From positions 18,330,905 through 18,394,904 of the forward strand of contig CM057134.1 in assembly GCA_029964075.1 (NCBI GenBank): a stretch of 64,000 nucleotides of DNA, given 5' to 3'. Source of the DNA: Patiria pectinifera. Its lineage: Eukaryota > Echinodermata > Asteroidea > Valvatida > Asterinidae. The position numbers were made by a program, and so were the translations under genes. Shown here piece after piece: positions 1 to 10,503 of this stretch; position 1 is the stretch's first letter; every line of letters starts with the position of its first letter. Below the pieces are notes generated by a model that saw only the letters and a program-made list of their open reading frames with translations, made no database searches and was not told where the DNA came from.

Positions 1-266
1 AAAAGACATGACAGTGGTTGAACCAAGTTCCTTGCTCTATGGTTGAACTTACCAACTTCTTACGATAAAACATGTCTCAAAAATCATTCCAAAACACTTT
101 GATTGGGGACCACTTAAACATGCAGCGTTCCTCACATGTACTGGCTCCAGAAAAAAAAAAAATTAAATAAAATGTCAGGCCGACCAATCCACCAAATTTT
201 TTTCGAACCGTTTTTGTTTGGCCTAATACCAAAATGACTTTCTGTAAAAGAATAAAATTGTCTTAC

Positions 267-422
267 TTTTTTGTTTAAGAATCCGAGGTAACGTTGCTCT
301 GAGTAGATGGCGTATCTCTCATGCAGCTTGCGCCGTTTTTTTTTCCACCAGGAGTCCATAGGCTGTTCCTTAAAGTGTGGCCGACTGGAATGGTAATAGC
401 CCATTCTCATGGATGAGGACTC
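267..422 (-). CDS. Possible partial exon of an unidentified minus-strand gene
   Basis: Read on the minus strand, this segment is open for 52 codons and ends exactly at a good donor (AAA then GTAAGA, plus-strand 266-261). It is preceded by CAG acceptor options at 423-425. The predicted peptide is basic and aromatic (GYYHSSRPHFKEQPMDSWW, then a KKKRRK run). I do not recognise a family. A second minus-strand reading is also plausible: a pyrimidine-rich acceptor (TTTCCCCACCAG) lies just upstream near 460, and the frame from it reads about 30 residues to a TAA near 370. Only one of the two can be right, and both may be chance. If real, the gene continues off the left edge and would be divergent from Wnt4. 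Confidence 0.25.
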
Positions 423-692
423 CTGCTGAGATGACGCCTCCTACATGTATGCTCTCAAGGACCTGGTGGGGAAATATCATCAAATCATCGGTTTAGATGT
501 CAAATCAATAACTTGATTGAAATTTGCCCAATACCGGTACAAGAGCAGGTTAAAACTGTTCAATGTAAGGGACGGAGGAGAACCAGCCCCAATCATGTTC
601 CAACAGATTTCAAAGACTCGGACGTAAAAGAGTTCTGACGCAAACATCCTACTTGTGTCACGACCACAGAAATTGGCAAAACTGGACAAACT

Positions 693-1175
693 CGAAACCG
701 ACTTCGGGTCGGGTCGGTTTGTCCATCATTTAAGTCGGGTCGGGTTGGTTTCGGTTTTGCATTTGCGATTTTCGGGTCGGTTCGGGTCAGTTAAGCCCTT
801 TGGAAAAAAAACCAAATAAACCGAATTTAACCGAAATTCACATGGTGCACTATCTACATGTAGTGCAGAGTCACTGCGCACAGCGCTACTAAAAAGATTT
901 GCATTCTGTCTCGATCGGTACATGTATGTCATGTGAGTGCTGCACAGCATGATTCAGTCAATGAAAGCCGACATTTTTTAAGAAATGCGGGTCAGTTCAG
1001 GCGTAAAAAGCGGACACATTGCTGAAGCCAGTTATTCAGGGTTTTTTGGGGTCGCGGTTTTGTTTCGGTCGGTTCAGGTCGGTTTTCTTTGAATTGTGGT
1101 CGGGTCGGATTGGCTTATAAAATAAATGTCTCGGGTCGGTTTAGCCTCATTCACTCGACCCGATGCACATCACTA
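693..1175. repeat. GGTCGG/GGTTCGG-rich repeat remnant
   Basis: Two blocks (about 693-790 and 1040-1150) are built from repeats of CGGGTCGGGTCGGTT-like words. The right end finishes GATGCACATCACTA, which resembles a hAT-type terminus (TAGTGATGTGCATC read outward). I could not find a matching left terminus inside the window, so this is a remnant rather than an intact element. Similar CGGTTCGG words occur inside the intact hAT element at 4878-6496. Confidence 0.4.
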
Positions 1176-4089
1176 CTCGACAAGTACTTGACAGCAACTG
1201 CTCTGAATGGGGAGCTCGTGTTGGGGAGCTCGTGTTGCGGACTTGTGGGGGACTGCATAGGTCGTGATAGACACTGGAAGGTCCCAGTCAGTGGCCGTGT
1301 CACACACAAACAGCCCTGTTGGACCTCAGTTTCTTGTCCCGAGGTCAAGCACGCATGGCCCAAAAGCGTACGCGAGGTTTTACGAGATTTAGGCCTATTC
1401 GAGACTACAGAAAAACACAAAAAGTGCCTGGATACATGCACTGTTTGGCCAAGATGGCTAATTAAGTGAACAGTTGAAATCGTGTGCTTTATTTTGATAC
1501 CAAAAATAACTGTTTTTGACAAATATGAAGTGTTGTTACAGCCTGTCAAACAAAGTCATATTTTTTATCAACAAAAGCGAGGATTTTAGGTGCACATTTG
1601 ATTCTTTAAAAAGGCCGAAAGAAACGGCAAGGCTCAATAGATAGAGGAAAGTATACGCTTTATTTTCATGCGCAGGAGACTTCTAATGTTTGGTCCAAAT
1701 TGCCTGTTGAAAAATGAAGACTTTTGCGAGATTTCATGATTACCAATCACATGTAAGCGTGAACGAGCGTAAGTACATGCAGGCCTCAACAGCACGTGCG
1801 AACATGCAGTGAATGACTTATGAATATTAAGCAGGCCATCTCAAGCTCGACCAATCAGTGGGCGGGCGGCGTGTACATGTATGAGGTCACAAGGTCATAC
1901 CATGTTTGCGTTCCTTGCTCTATGCTTTTACGATGCATGCAATGGCGACGATCTTTTCGCGTTGTGAAAAATGGAGTTGTTAGAAACATTAGGTGTACAT
2001 CAAATTCTTAAGATATTAACGATATCACGTTCACAAGATGTTTTGTAGATGAAGGTTCATTCTTTCCTTTGAGTACATTAACATTTGGGAGACCCGGAAA
2101 AAACCCCGGAAATTTCATGACATAATTTTTAGAAAAAATATCTCGATAGATGTATTTAGTAGGTCTTTAACTACCTGAGACAGCTTTGTTCTTTTTGGAT
2201 CGGTTGTGGTTTGACATGAAAATTGCGAATTTTCTGAAGCCCATCGTTCGCTGGCCTCACGTTGCTTTCAGTTGTCTGGACGAGAAAATAGAGCAGCTAG
2301 GGCAACTGACTGGAAACTTGGCATAGTGCGCAACATTTTAAATAATTTAAACATCTTGGACAAGGATAAAAACAGCATTCACAACAGCTTTTTTTGTGTG
2401 AATTTGTTCTTCACGTATGTTTCAGCCCCATAGACCGTGCGTGCATTTAGTTTGTCTTCTCACGCATGTGCAATGGTTTCCTCCGCGTCGTCGGCTTGCG
2501 AACAGCGGTAGCAGACGACGCACTGAACGATTGTCTGGTTTTCATGTCTTAAAATGTATCCTTCTCAAACGTACTACCAAAAATTATCAGTAGACCAAGT
2601 GAACAAAGATATAAATTGTCTCTACAGTGTGGTAACGGCGCTAAAAACCTTTTCAAATATAAAAAAAACCCCAATAATTATGGACAAAAAGCGTACAAAA
2701 TGAAAAGGAAAAACATCGTTCGCTTTTGAGTTTGGTTTACACATTTGGACAATTTGCCGGGTTTACCTTAGATCAGCCGTAGTACCATCGGAACGGATGA
2801 TAGATTATTTTCATTTTACAGGTGATTTGATGTAAGAAGGAAACCTGTAGCTTATAAAAATCGTCATTTTTTGAGTAAACCCATTTTGAAAGCTTCGTGC
2901 ACAAATACACTGGTCCCAGTGCCCTCTGTGATTGTACTTAACTGCATTTCAGGGCCGGGAACCAGTCAGTTGTAAATCATTTCAGTTAAATGTTTACATT
3001 TCCAACACGTCGAAAGATTACAAACGGAGCGCCGCGGCGCGTGGCTAGCCATGTTAACGGGCATTCCAGGGTCTGTGTACATGTACGTGCATAATAACGT
3101 TACATTCAACGAAAAAAACGTATAACGTGAGACCTTACTTTTCTCATTAAAACAGTTTCTGACTTAAATTATATTTATACATCTCACTTTCCGTGGCATC
3201 CTTTACCATTTTTCAGTGAAGACAAGTTTACAATTACTCGGCAAAACTGAAAAATCATCCCCTAAACTGTCGCCTGTTTTCAATTTGTGACCCAATACTT
3301 TCGTACTACACGACAAGGAAAAACAAACAAAATGCATCAAATACTCTCTGTTTTTTTGCGCTAAGGTTTGCAAAAGTGACTTTGATTGCCTTAAATTCCT
3401 GTCCACGCGGAAAGAAAAATTTATCAAAGTACTTCGAGCGTGATGTTGACCGATACTTCAGTGGGTCAAACTGCGACTGCAGGCATCCATGTTTGCTGAT
3501 TATCAGTATTTCATATTTTGAGTGCGCATGCGCGCAAACTAAATGAGCAGCTGAAACATACGTGTCTTTCATAAAACAGCCGTTGGATCACCTCAGCCCG
3601 CCATTTTGAAAACAATTTTGTCCGACTTTCTTCGGAATTGTTTGGCAACTCTAAAAATTATGTTACGAGTAACATAGAAATTCATTTACTTCAAACATAA
3701 AGTTGTACATGTATGTAAGTGTCTTGTATCAATTTGTGCAATAACAGGCTCCACGACAGTCCTGATTTGCTGGTAAATTATGTCATTTTCAGTCGCAACT
3801 TAACGCACAATCAGACTTTCGTAAAATGTTGCGCAGTGTGATATGTTGCTCAACTTACGCATTAAATTGTGGCGCAAGCAGAGTTGCGCCACTGCGTATT
3901 AGGTTTCCTGAAATTGGCTGCTGCATTTGTTGGGAAATTACACAGCGCTGGCTCTGGTTGCCGGAGAACTCGTCCCCGAGGTAGTTCTGACCGTTGAACC
4001 GAGAGGAGTAGAACCAGTCGTAGCACTTAGTAGAAATTGTCGCGTCAGTGCAACAAACTCGTATCTCCTAAAATGGCATGAACGACGCA
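1176..4089. other. Intergenic stretch without a supportable gene
   Basis: Both strands contain only short or compositionally random reading frames, including overlapping open frames on opposite strands around 1090-1550. A CCAAT word next to a GC-rich box lies near 1850-1870, with ATGGCGACG downstream near 1942. A minus-strand AAAATGGCGG word (similar to YY1 promoter elements) lies near 3600-3610. Either could mark a transcription start, but no coding exon follows that I can defend. Confidence 0.4.
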
Positions 4090-4400
4090 AAACGCGAATT
4101 TTAGAATGTCAAAAGGTCGTATCTCGCTTAAAAAACCCCGGATGTACATGTACATGCAAAGTCAATGGACGTCGAGTTACGACCTTGTTGCACGGAGCGT
4201 ATGCGCGCGAGATACGACTTTGTTGCAGAATGGAGTTATGAACGCAAAATGCAAGTTTTAGAATGTCAAAAGGTCTAGATCTCACTTAAAATAACCCGGA
4301 TGTGTACGCAAAGTCAATGGACGTCGAGATACAACCTTGTAGCACGGAGCGTATTCGCACGAAATGCAACTTTGTTGCAGAGTGGAGTTACGACCTTGTT
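4090..4400. repeat. Two-copy tandem repeat, period about 157 bp
   Basis: The word TTAGAATGTCAAAAGG occurs at 4101 and 4258. The following sequence (GATGT, GCAAAGTCAATGGACGTCGAG, ACGGAGCGTAT, GACTTTGTTGCAGA) recurs in the same order with point differences and small indels. No coding frame is conserved between the copies. Confidence 0.7.
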
Positions 4401-4589
4401 GCACTGATGCGACGAAATATCATGCTTGAAGTGTTGATTAGAGGGTGACTTTTCCAATAAACGGCTTGAGCTGAGTTTTCTTTTTTTCAGTTTAGTGATG
4501 TCCGCCAATTTGGTAATAATGATTTGGGAGGCTAATCATCCTAACTTGCAGCTGAGAAGCTGAACTGCAAAGGACGCGGCTACCAAGTG

Positions 4590-4845
4590 GTCAAGCCGCT
4601 AGTAAAGGCGCCTTTGGCAGCCAGCCACATCGATTAATATATGACCACGTACATGTAGCACAGCCAGAGATCGAAAGTGTTTAAATTTTCTTAAGGGAGG
4701 AAAATCGGAGGGCCTGGAGAAACACTTGTGGCATAGGAGACAACCAACACCCAACTCTATACACAAATGGTCCCAAGCCGGGAATCGAACCAGGGCCACA
4801 GTGGTAAGAGGCCAGTGCTTTACCCACAAGCCACCCATGCCCGGG
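4590..4845 (-). mobile_element. tRNA-derived SINE, minus strand
   Basis: Read on the minus strand, the segment begins with a tRNA-like head: GGGTGGCTTGTGGGTAAAGCA as a degenerate A box, then GGTTCGATTCC as a good B box. It continues into a conserved SINE-body-like stretch (TTTCTCC, GATTTTCCTCCC). This layout is the usual one for deuterostome tRNA-type SINEs. The A box is imperfect and there is no tRNA fold, so it is not a functional tRNA gene. It ends close to the left target duplication of the hAT element. Confidence 0.6.
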
Positions 4846-4877
4846 AGTAGCGAGATACAAATTGTGTGCCTTAAAGT

Positions 4878-6496
4878 TAGTGCTGCAACTGATCCTGAAA
4901 GTTTGGTTCGTTTCGGTTCAATTTTTTTTCTCTGAACTTCGGTTCGGTTCGGCTTCGGAAGTCCATACATAATGTACATGTCCATACAATGTACGTGTAT
5001 CAAGGCTACAATGAAAAGCATATACATAGGCCGTTCCCCTGTTCGAACAAACACGTGTGAACCGCACACATCTGACAGAAATAGGCACCGCAATTTCCAC
5101 ATGCTATTTAACACAAGTTGAAGGATGAATCTTATTTTTGTTGTGTAAACAAAATTCCGTTATAATTTGACTTGATGACGTTGAGAAATGAACATCGTAA
5201 ATTGCTACCGTGTTACCTATCGCAGCCCTATCCGGCCCGGCAACTATGATAAAATTGGCGATCGTGTAGTGTAGGGCCCAGTTCCTAACTTAAGTTAAGG
5301 GAACAAAATCCACTTTAAAATTATTAGACAGACCAAACTAGTTGGTTCTCAAAAAACAGGTATGTCATAGATAGAGGGCAGGGTTTTGATATTTTTTTTT
5401 TTGCGAAATTTGGAGGTAAAATGACGATGACAGCGCAGCGACACAACATGCAACCCGAAAATAAAGATGGCGATCATTACGCGATGTACCGTGAGTACAC
5501 ACAGCGCGCTGAATCGCAAGGTACATGTACAAACCGCGCAGGAAAATCGTGGTTTCTACCTCATAAAACTGTTCAAAATTGCAAAACAGGTGTCATTAGA
5601 ATTGAGAAAAGTCTGCTTTTGATTATAAAGGTGATTTTTTTTTAGCAATAAAAAACATTTTTGACTCTAATTTGATCAAAACAAAACAGGTGCCCTACGC
5701 TACACGATTTTCCCGATAGGTTCCGTCCCGTCCGAGCATGCCCTGATGAGCACTAAAAACTTGCTTCGTGGCAATAATTGCTGATTAGTTTTGTTCTAAG
5801 ATCAAACACAAGTACACTGTAGCTACCGTAAAAAATAATTACTTTTCGCTTCGCGACTCCATGATGAATTCTTATTCTGTGGACGGATCCATTTTGTAAA
5901 GAGGTGTTTCACCCTATTTTGGGAGATTACATCGTTTTTCGTATTCATTCTTTACAAAAAAAAAAAAATTGCGAAAAGTATGAACTTATTCTGAACATGG
6001 GAAAGGTTTCAGACTCCATAAAAAGTAATTTAATTCTGATACGGTGAAAAAACTAAAAATGCTGGTGAATTTTGCCGAGGAAAGCACACCCTTAACCGCA
6101 ATTGGTTTGGTCCAAATGTACTACGTCACGCTGGAACACGGCGCAGCTAGGGCCAGATACTGATGACCACGCTGGATGAATGCAAAGAGCACGCTTTTCA
6201 TTGAGAAAATCGCAAGGCGCATACGATTTTTTGCAAAGCGTATCGGCCCGATATCCTATTGTTTGCCTAGCTAGAACACTGCAAATAATGAAGATGAATG
6301 CGGTGACTTGTCAACGCAGTAAATTTAATCATCCGTGCGTTTTATTTTTGCCCTTTCATTGCAAGTATTAGCATTCCTAGCGCTGTCAACAAATACTTGC
6401 CGAACTCTTCCGAACCAACATTTGGGTTCGGTTCGGGTTCAGAGGGCCAAGTTCGGCTATTTTTTAGTTCGGTTTGGCAGTTCGGCTGCAGCACTA
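4878..6496. mobile_element. Non-autonomous hAT DNA transposon with perfect 8-bp TSD
   Basis: The left end is TAGTGCTGCA and the right end TGCAGCACTA, an exact inverted pair. They are flanked by identical 8-bp copies of CTTAAAGT (4870-4877 and 6497-6504). Short inverted ends plus an 8-bp duplication are the signature of the hAT superfamily. The subterminal regions carry CGGTTCGG repeats. No transposase-like frame is visible in the 1619 bp, so it would depend on a transposase elsewhere. The preserved duplication suggests a fairly recent insertion. It hosts a smaller element at 5262-5707. Confidence 0.85.
5262..5707. mobile_element. MITE nested in the hAT element
   Basis: ATCGTGTAGTGTAGGGC at the left pairs with GCCCTACGCTACACGAT at the right with one mismatch, giving about 17-bp terminal inverted repeats around a 446-bp AT-rich interior without a coding frame. 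An internal AAACAGGT word repeats (near 5355, 5585 and 5684). The superfamily is uncertain because no clean target duplication is visible. Confidence 0.6.
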
Positions 6497-6504
6497 CTTA
6501 AAGT

Positions 6505-7355
6505 CATACGATGTGCACTGTATGTGTCCCCCAAAAAACGAGGACAAGTCTTTGTGTTACAGGGCCTTGCAAGGGACATGCAGTGGGTGGGGAGGGTGTG
6601 GCTTGGGTGCATTTTCATGCAAGGTTTGTGCCCTTGCCCACTAAAATATGCAAATGTAGGTAAACAGAGGTGAGGTGTTATTCTGTGATGGAATTCTTTT
6701 TACCTGTTCAACGCTGATAACTTCCGGCACACAGAACAGCAGCTGTTGTGTTACTCCTCTTCAGTGTCAGCTCTAGCTGGGCCAAGTGATGCAGGCTCCG
6801 TGCATCTCGAGTTTGAAGATGCGGTCCTGAAACCCCTGGAATTACAAAGACAAAGTAAGGATAGTCTGCTTTAGTCCACCCTCATGTGAAGAGCATTTGG
6901 TAATGTTAGGATCATTTGCATTTATACCATAAATACATGTAGTATATCAAAAATAAAAGTTTACGTGGATTAAAAATCGTACTGATATTCTGTCTACCGG
7001 TAGCTTGATGTTATTTAGAAGAAATCAAAATACATGTATGTAGGGGATTTCCAATGATCAGGCGATTAACCAATTTCTTATTGAATAAAGAGAGCTTCTG
7101 CATGCAATACATGCAGAAAAGTTGTGAAAGTGCTTTTTTGTCCCCAATGTTTTCTCAAAAATTGAAATATACACAGCTGATAATTTAACAGCTATTTATC
7201 TTTTTAATCTTTTTTAGATTTTGAGTATTGGTTTTAGAGAGATGAACAAATTGCTTGTAAAGCATCCTACATGTATTTGCCTTTAAGGAAACATCCTGTC
7301 AGCTAAAAAGGATTGACTCAAACTGCATTGCAGTTATCGTGGCGAACAGTACTAC
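6505..7355. other. Intergenic; exon-like segment with splice signals on both strands
   Basis: Around 6763-6855 the plus strand shows an acceptor (TTACTCCTCTTCAG), about 30 open codons and a donor (AAA, GTAAGG). The minus strand of the same segment also shows an acceptor (GTCTTTGTAATTCCAG) and a donor (ACAG, GTAAAAAG), but every minus frame meets a stop. The strand, and whether either is spliced, cannot be settled from sequence. The rest to 7355 is AT-rich with nothing recognised. Confidence 0.25.
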
Positions 7356-7857
7356 ATAGTGAGTCAAAAAAACACGAAACCCAAATGTCGGTACTATTGT
7401 TTTATTGAAGTTCTGCATGTGGCACTTTCAAAATCTAGGATATGAAAGCCCAATTCATCAGCTTTCTTTTAGGACAAGAATCATTCAAATCACTTACGTA
7501 CTTTTCAAGTTACAGAATTTTAAATACAACCACCGTTTAAAAGTTCTGCCCACGGATCACACAAAAGGTGTGCGTTCTTTCAGCAAACTGAAAACAATTC
7601 ACACACATCCCTATGTGATGTGTTTTCGTTTTGCTGAAAGAACACTTTTGATCAGTGGACAGAACTTTAAAAGGGTGGTTGTATTTAAAAGTTCGTAACT
7701 TGAAAAGTACATGAGTGATTTGAATGATTATTGTACTAAAAGAAAGCTCATGAATTCAGCTTTCCGATCCTAGATTTTGAAAGTGCTACATGCAGAGCTT
7801 CAGCTTCACTAAAACAATGGTCCCGACATTTGGGTTTCGTTTTTTTTACTCACCCTG
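7356..7857. mobile_element. Foldback MITE, mariner/Tc1 type, copy 1
   Basis: Almost the whole 500 bp is one long inverted repeat. The left arm (AGTGAGTCAAAAAAA, CTTTCAAAATCTAGGAT, ACTTTTCAAGTTAC, AACCACCGTTT) is mirrored in the right arm, which ends TTTTTTTACTCACCCTG. The intact second copy at 19998-20504 shows TA flanks, fitting the TA target preference of mariner/Tc1 elements. The left terminus here is decayed (ATAGTGAGTC in place of CAGGGTGAGTC). There is no coding capacity. Transcripts through it would form a hairpin with arms of about 200 bp. Confidence 0.8.
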
Positions 7858-9978
7858 TGTACCAGGGGCGATTTAAAAAAAAATTCAACCCTGAAACATT
7901 TGCCTCTTTTCAAAAACCTGATCCGTGAATGTTCATGTTTTGGATATCAGATTAAAGCCAAGAATTTTTCTTACAAATACTAAAAATATCATGAAAACAG
8001 CACAGTCGGTTGCTGAGATAAATGTAGCTTTGATAGTACAGTGTATGGATGACTTAAACAGAGGTGGGGACTCCCACCGTATCTGTCACATGATCAATTT
8101 ATGGGTTTTTCAAATCATAGATGCAGGAATGTGCAGTATTCAAATGAGTGCAATGATGCATGGCTGTTTAAAAGCAGCGTCCAGTAGCAACAGAATCAAA
8201 TTCAGACCGGTGCATGGTGCAGTGTAGTCTATGTAATAGACCACGGCGAATGCAGGGTTTATGATATGTGAGAAGATTCGCTGATCCGCCTCTCGACCTC
8301 TAGATTTTGACCAATCAGCGGGCGCTTTCTATATCGGGTCTTCGGTCATTCACCCGTTGCGCGTCATAGACAATGGATAAAAAAACCTGTGGCACACGCT
8401 CTGTATCATGTTACGCAATAATGTGCCCGGCTGTTGTTGCATTACAAAACACTGCATTTGATTGACCAATCAAACCATTTAGTCCTGATTTAGGAATGAA
8501 ATGAAGTCACGATATAGCAGAGTCAACTCCGATTGGCTGGCGCACGGCTTGCATATATCTGCATGTCTAGACATATCAGACGTTATCCAGGAGACTCTTG
8601 GCTCCTTGGATAACCGGTGATGCGGGTGCAGAGATGTGGAGAGTGGATCCAGCTGGAGTACAAGTAGAATGATGGCATTTCCCTCAGTGAGTTGAATTCC
8701 TTCTCTAAAGCAGCCTGGCATGATGATGTAGGGACTGTGGGAACAGGAGTTGGTCGTCAAGGAGGTTGTACAGGAGGGTTCATGGTGAATTCCAGTTGTA
8801 CCCAAAGGAGATTGAAGAACCCAGATGTCTGAGATTAATATGAGACACCTCTGGCTGAACTCTGCAAGACAACCACCTACTCGACCCCAAGGGGGGACTA
8901 TATACTTTGCTGCAGTCAGAAGCCCTTGTGAGCTCGGGTCCTCCTGGACTTGAAGGGTCGCACAGATGGGGGGGGGGGCTGTCTCTTAAAGTAGGTCACT
9001 GAAGATGAAGAAGACTGACCTTGTTACTCCCGGGCTGGTAAGATGAACCTTGGTGAGTAAAAACAGGTCTTGGTTTCTTCTAACTGGACTGGTTGACCGG
9101 CTGAGCGTTGACGAAGAGCCAACTCCGATCTTGAGAAGTTTGGTCTCTTGCACCATGGTCTCATCAAACTTGTTGTCAATAGATCACCACCTCCCAGGGA
9201 AAGATCTAGCAGGTGGTCCTTAGAACCAACTGATGGGAGAAACAATTTGCCAAACACAATGGAACGTCGTAACAAGAAAATCGCAGTGGATCCCAATGCA
9301 AATTCCCTAAGACAAAAACCCAGACATTCGTCTAGAAAATGGAACATCTCGGACTATATATTCACATTAGACAAAGAGGGATCTTAACAGCATCATGCGA
9401 GGGCACAAGACAACAGGATGGACGAAGAAGCTTTCTTGGCCCATGACGCAGGTGGTGGTCCAAGGCAGAAATTCTTCTTTCCGGTGTTTTGGCCTTCGAA
9501 TATCAAACCTTTGTGCCGTTGGGGATTTTTTATGAGTAAGTCCTTGCCTTCTGAAGACAAGGTAGGGGTCGGAAAAAAAAAATTTCAGAGTGTGTTTCAT
9601 TTCTATCATTAAAACAAGCCTGATAACCGTTGTCTAATTAGCGAGAGTGGCTGTAGCTTGAACCTGTTTGAAAGCTTCATTGATAATATCTGCGCACATT
9701 CTATCCATTCTCTCTGCAGTATGAAGGTACATACGTGTAGGTTCAACTGGGGAAGGACAGAGAAACTCTCAATGCTCATCCACTGCTGCCACTGTAAGAT
9801 TTGCCCGCTGGAAATAGGAGCTGCCTTCATCAAATGACTGACCAGAAGAGGGAAAGGAGCCGGGTGATGTGGAATGGTCTGAAAAGATTCAAACCATAGG
9901 TTATCATGAGGATATGGATGTCCGCCCTGGCTTTGATCTCTTGAATCCAAGAGGGATCGGGAGCAGTACCATGAAGGA
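7858..9978. other. Unassigned stretch with protein-like but broken frames
   Basis: Frames on both strands between about 8480 and 9600 look partly protein-like. One plus-strand frame (about 9148-9387) is open for 79 codons to a TAA and is rich in R, S, P and N, but it lacks an ATG at its beginning. None shows a motif I can name, and reading frames change repeatedly. A decayed transposable-element coding region is possible but not demonstrated. A G run lies near 8970. Confidence 0.25.
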
Positions 9979-10503
9979 CAGGGCTCGAAATACCCACTGG
10001 ACCGTGGACCGTGTCTAGTGATTTCAGTGTCGGTCTAGTGCTGTGTATGACTGCACTAGTCTGGCTGTCTAGTGGTTTTTTTTGCTCTATATAAACAAAA
10101 TGACGCCCAAATATACTATCAGTTGAGGTCTGATTAATAGCGTGCTTTGAGTTCATTACTTGATTGATTAAAATAATCCACCAAAAAACTCCCTGTGCCG
10201 TGCCGAAACGCAAGGAAGCTGCCTGGCCAAGGTGCCAGTTGCAGACATACGTACGTACATGCAGTACATGTACATTGATGCTCCGTTGATACGATGTCGC
10301 TTACAAAGCAAAAGACCGTGCCCGCAGGCAATTAGTAGGGTGACTCGTACATAGCATTTTGTTGTATTCCTGTCACATAGTACAAAATGTTGTTTTTTCT
10401 CGTTTATGACACAGGTCTTGTAAAAAAAGTTCAGGTCCAGTAAGATTCTTCAGTTACTAGACCTGCTATCTAGTGCTTTTTTTCCCATGAAATTCGAGCC
10501 TTG
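9979..10503. mobile_element. hAT-like MITE with CAGGGCTCGAA ends
   Basis: The left end is CAGGGCTCGAAAT. The right end read inward is CAAGGCTCGAATTT, matching at 11 of the first 13 positions, which resembles widespread hAT-type termini. The interior is short, non-coding and contains several GTCTAGTG/CACTAGAC words. The element interrupts a sequence (ATCGGGAGCAGTACCATGAAGG) that recurs uninterrupted at 10589-10612, marking the insertion point. A clean 8-bp duplication is not seen. Confidence 0.6.

Noticed and set aside
1089-1549. Overlapping open frames on both strands
   Set aside because: Mutual antisense frames with no motif and no splice context.
8480-9600. Retrotransposon coding region
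   Set aside because: Frames look partly protein-like, but no reverse transcriptase, integrase or recombinase motif is visible on either strand.
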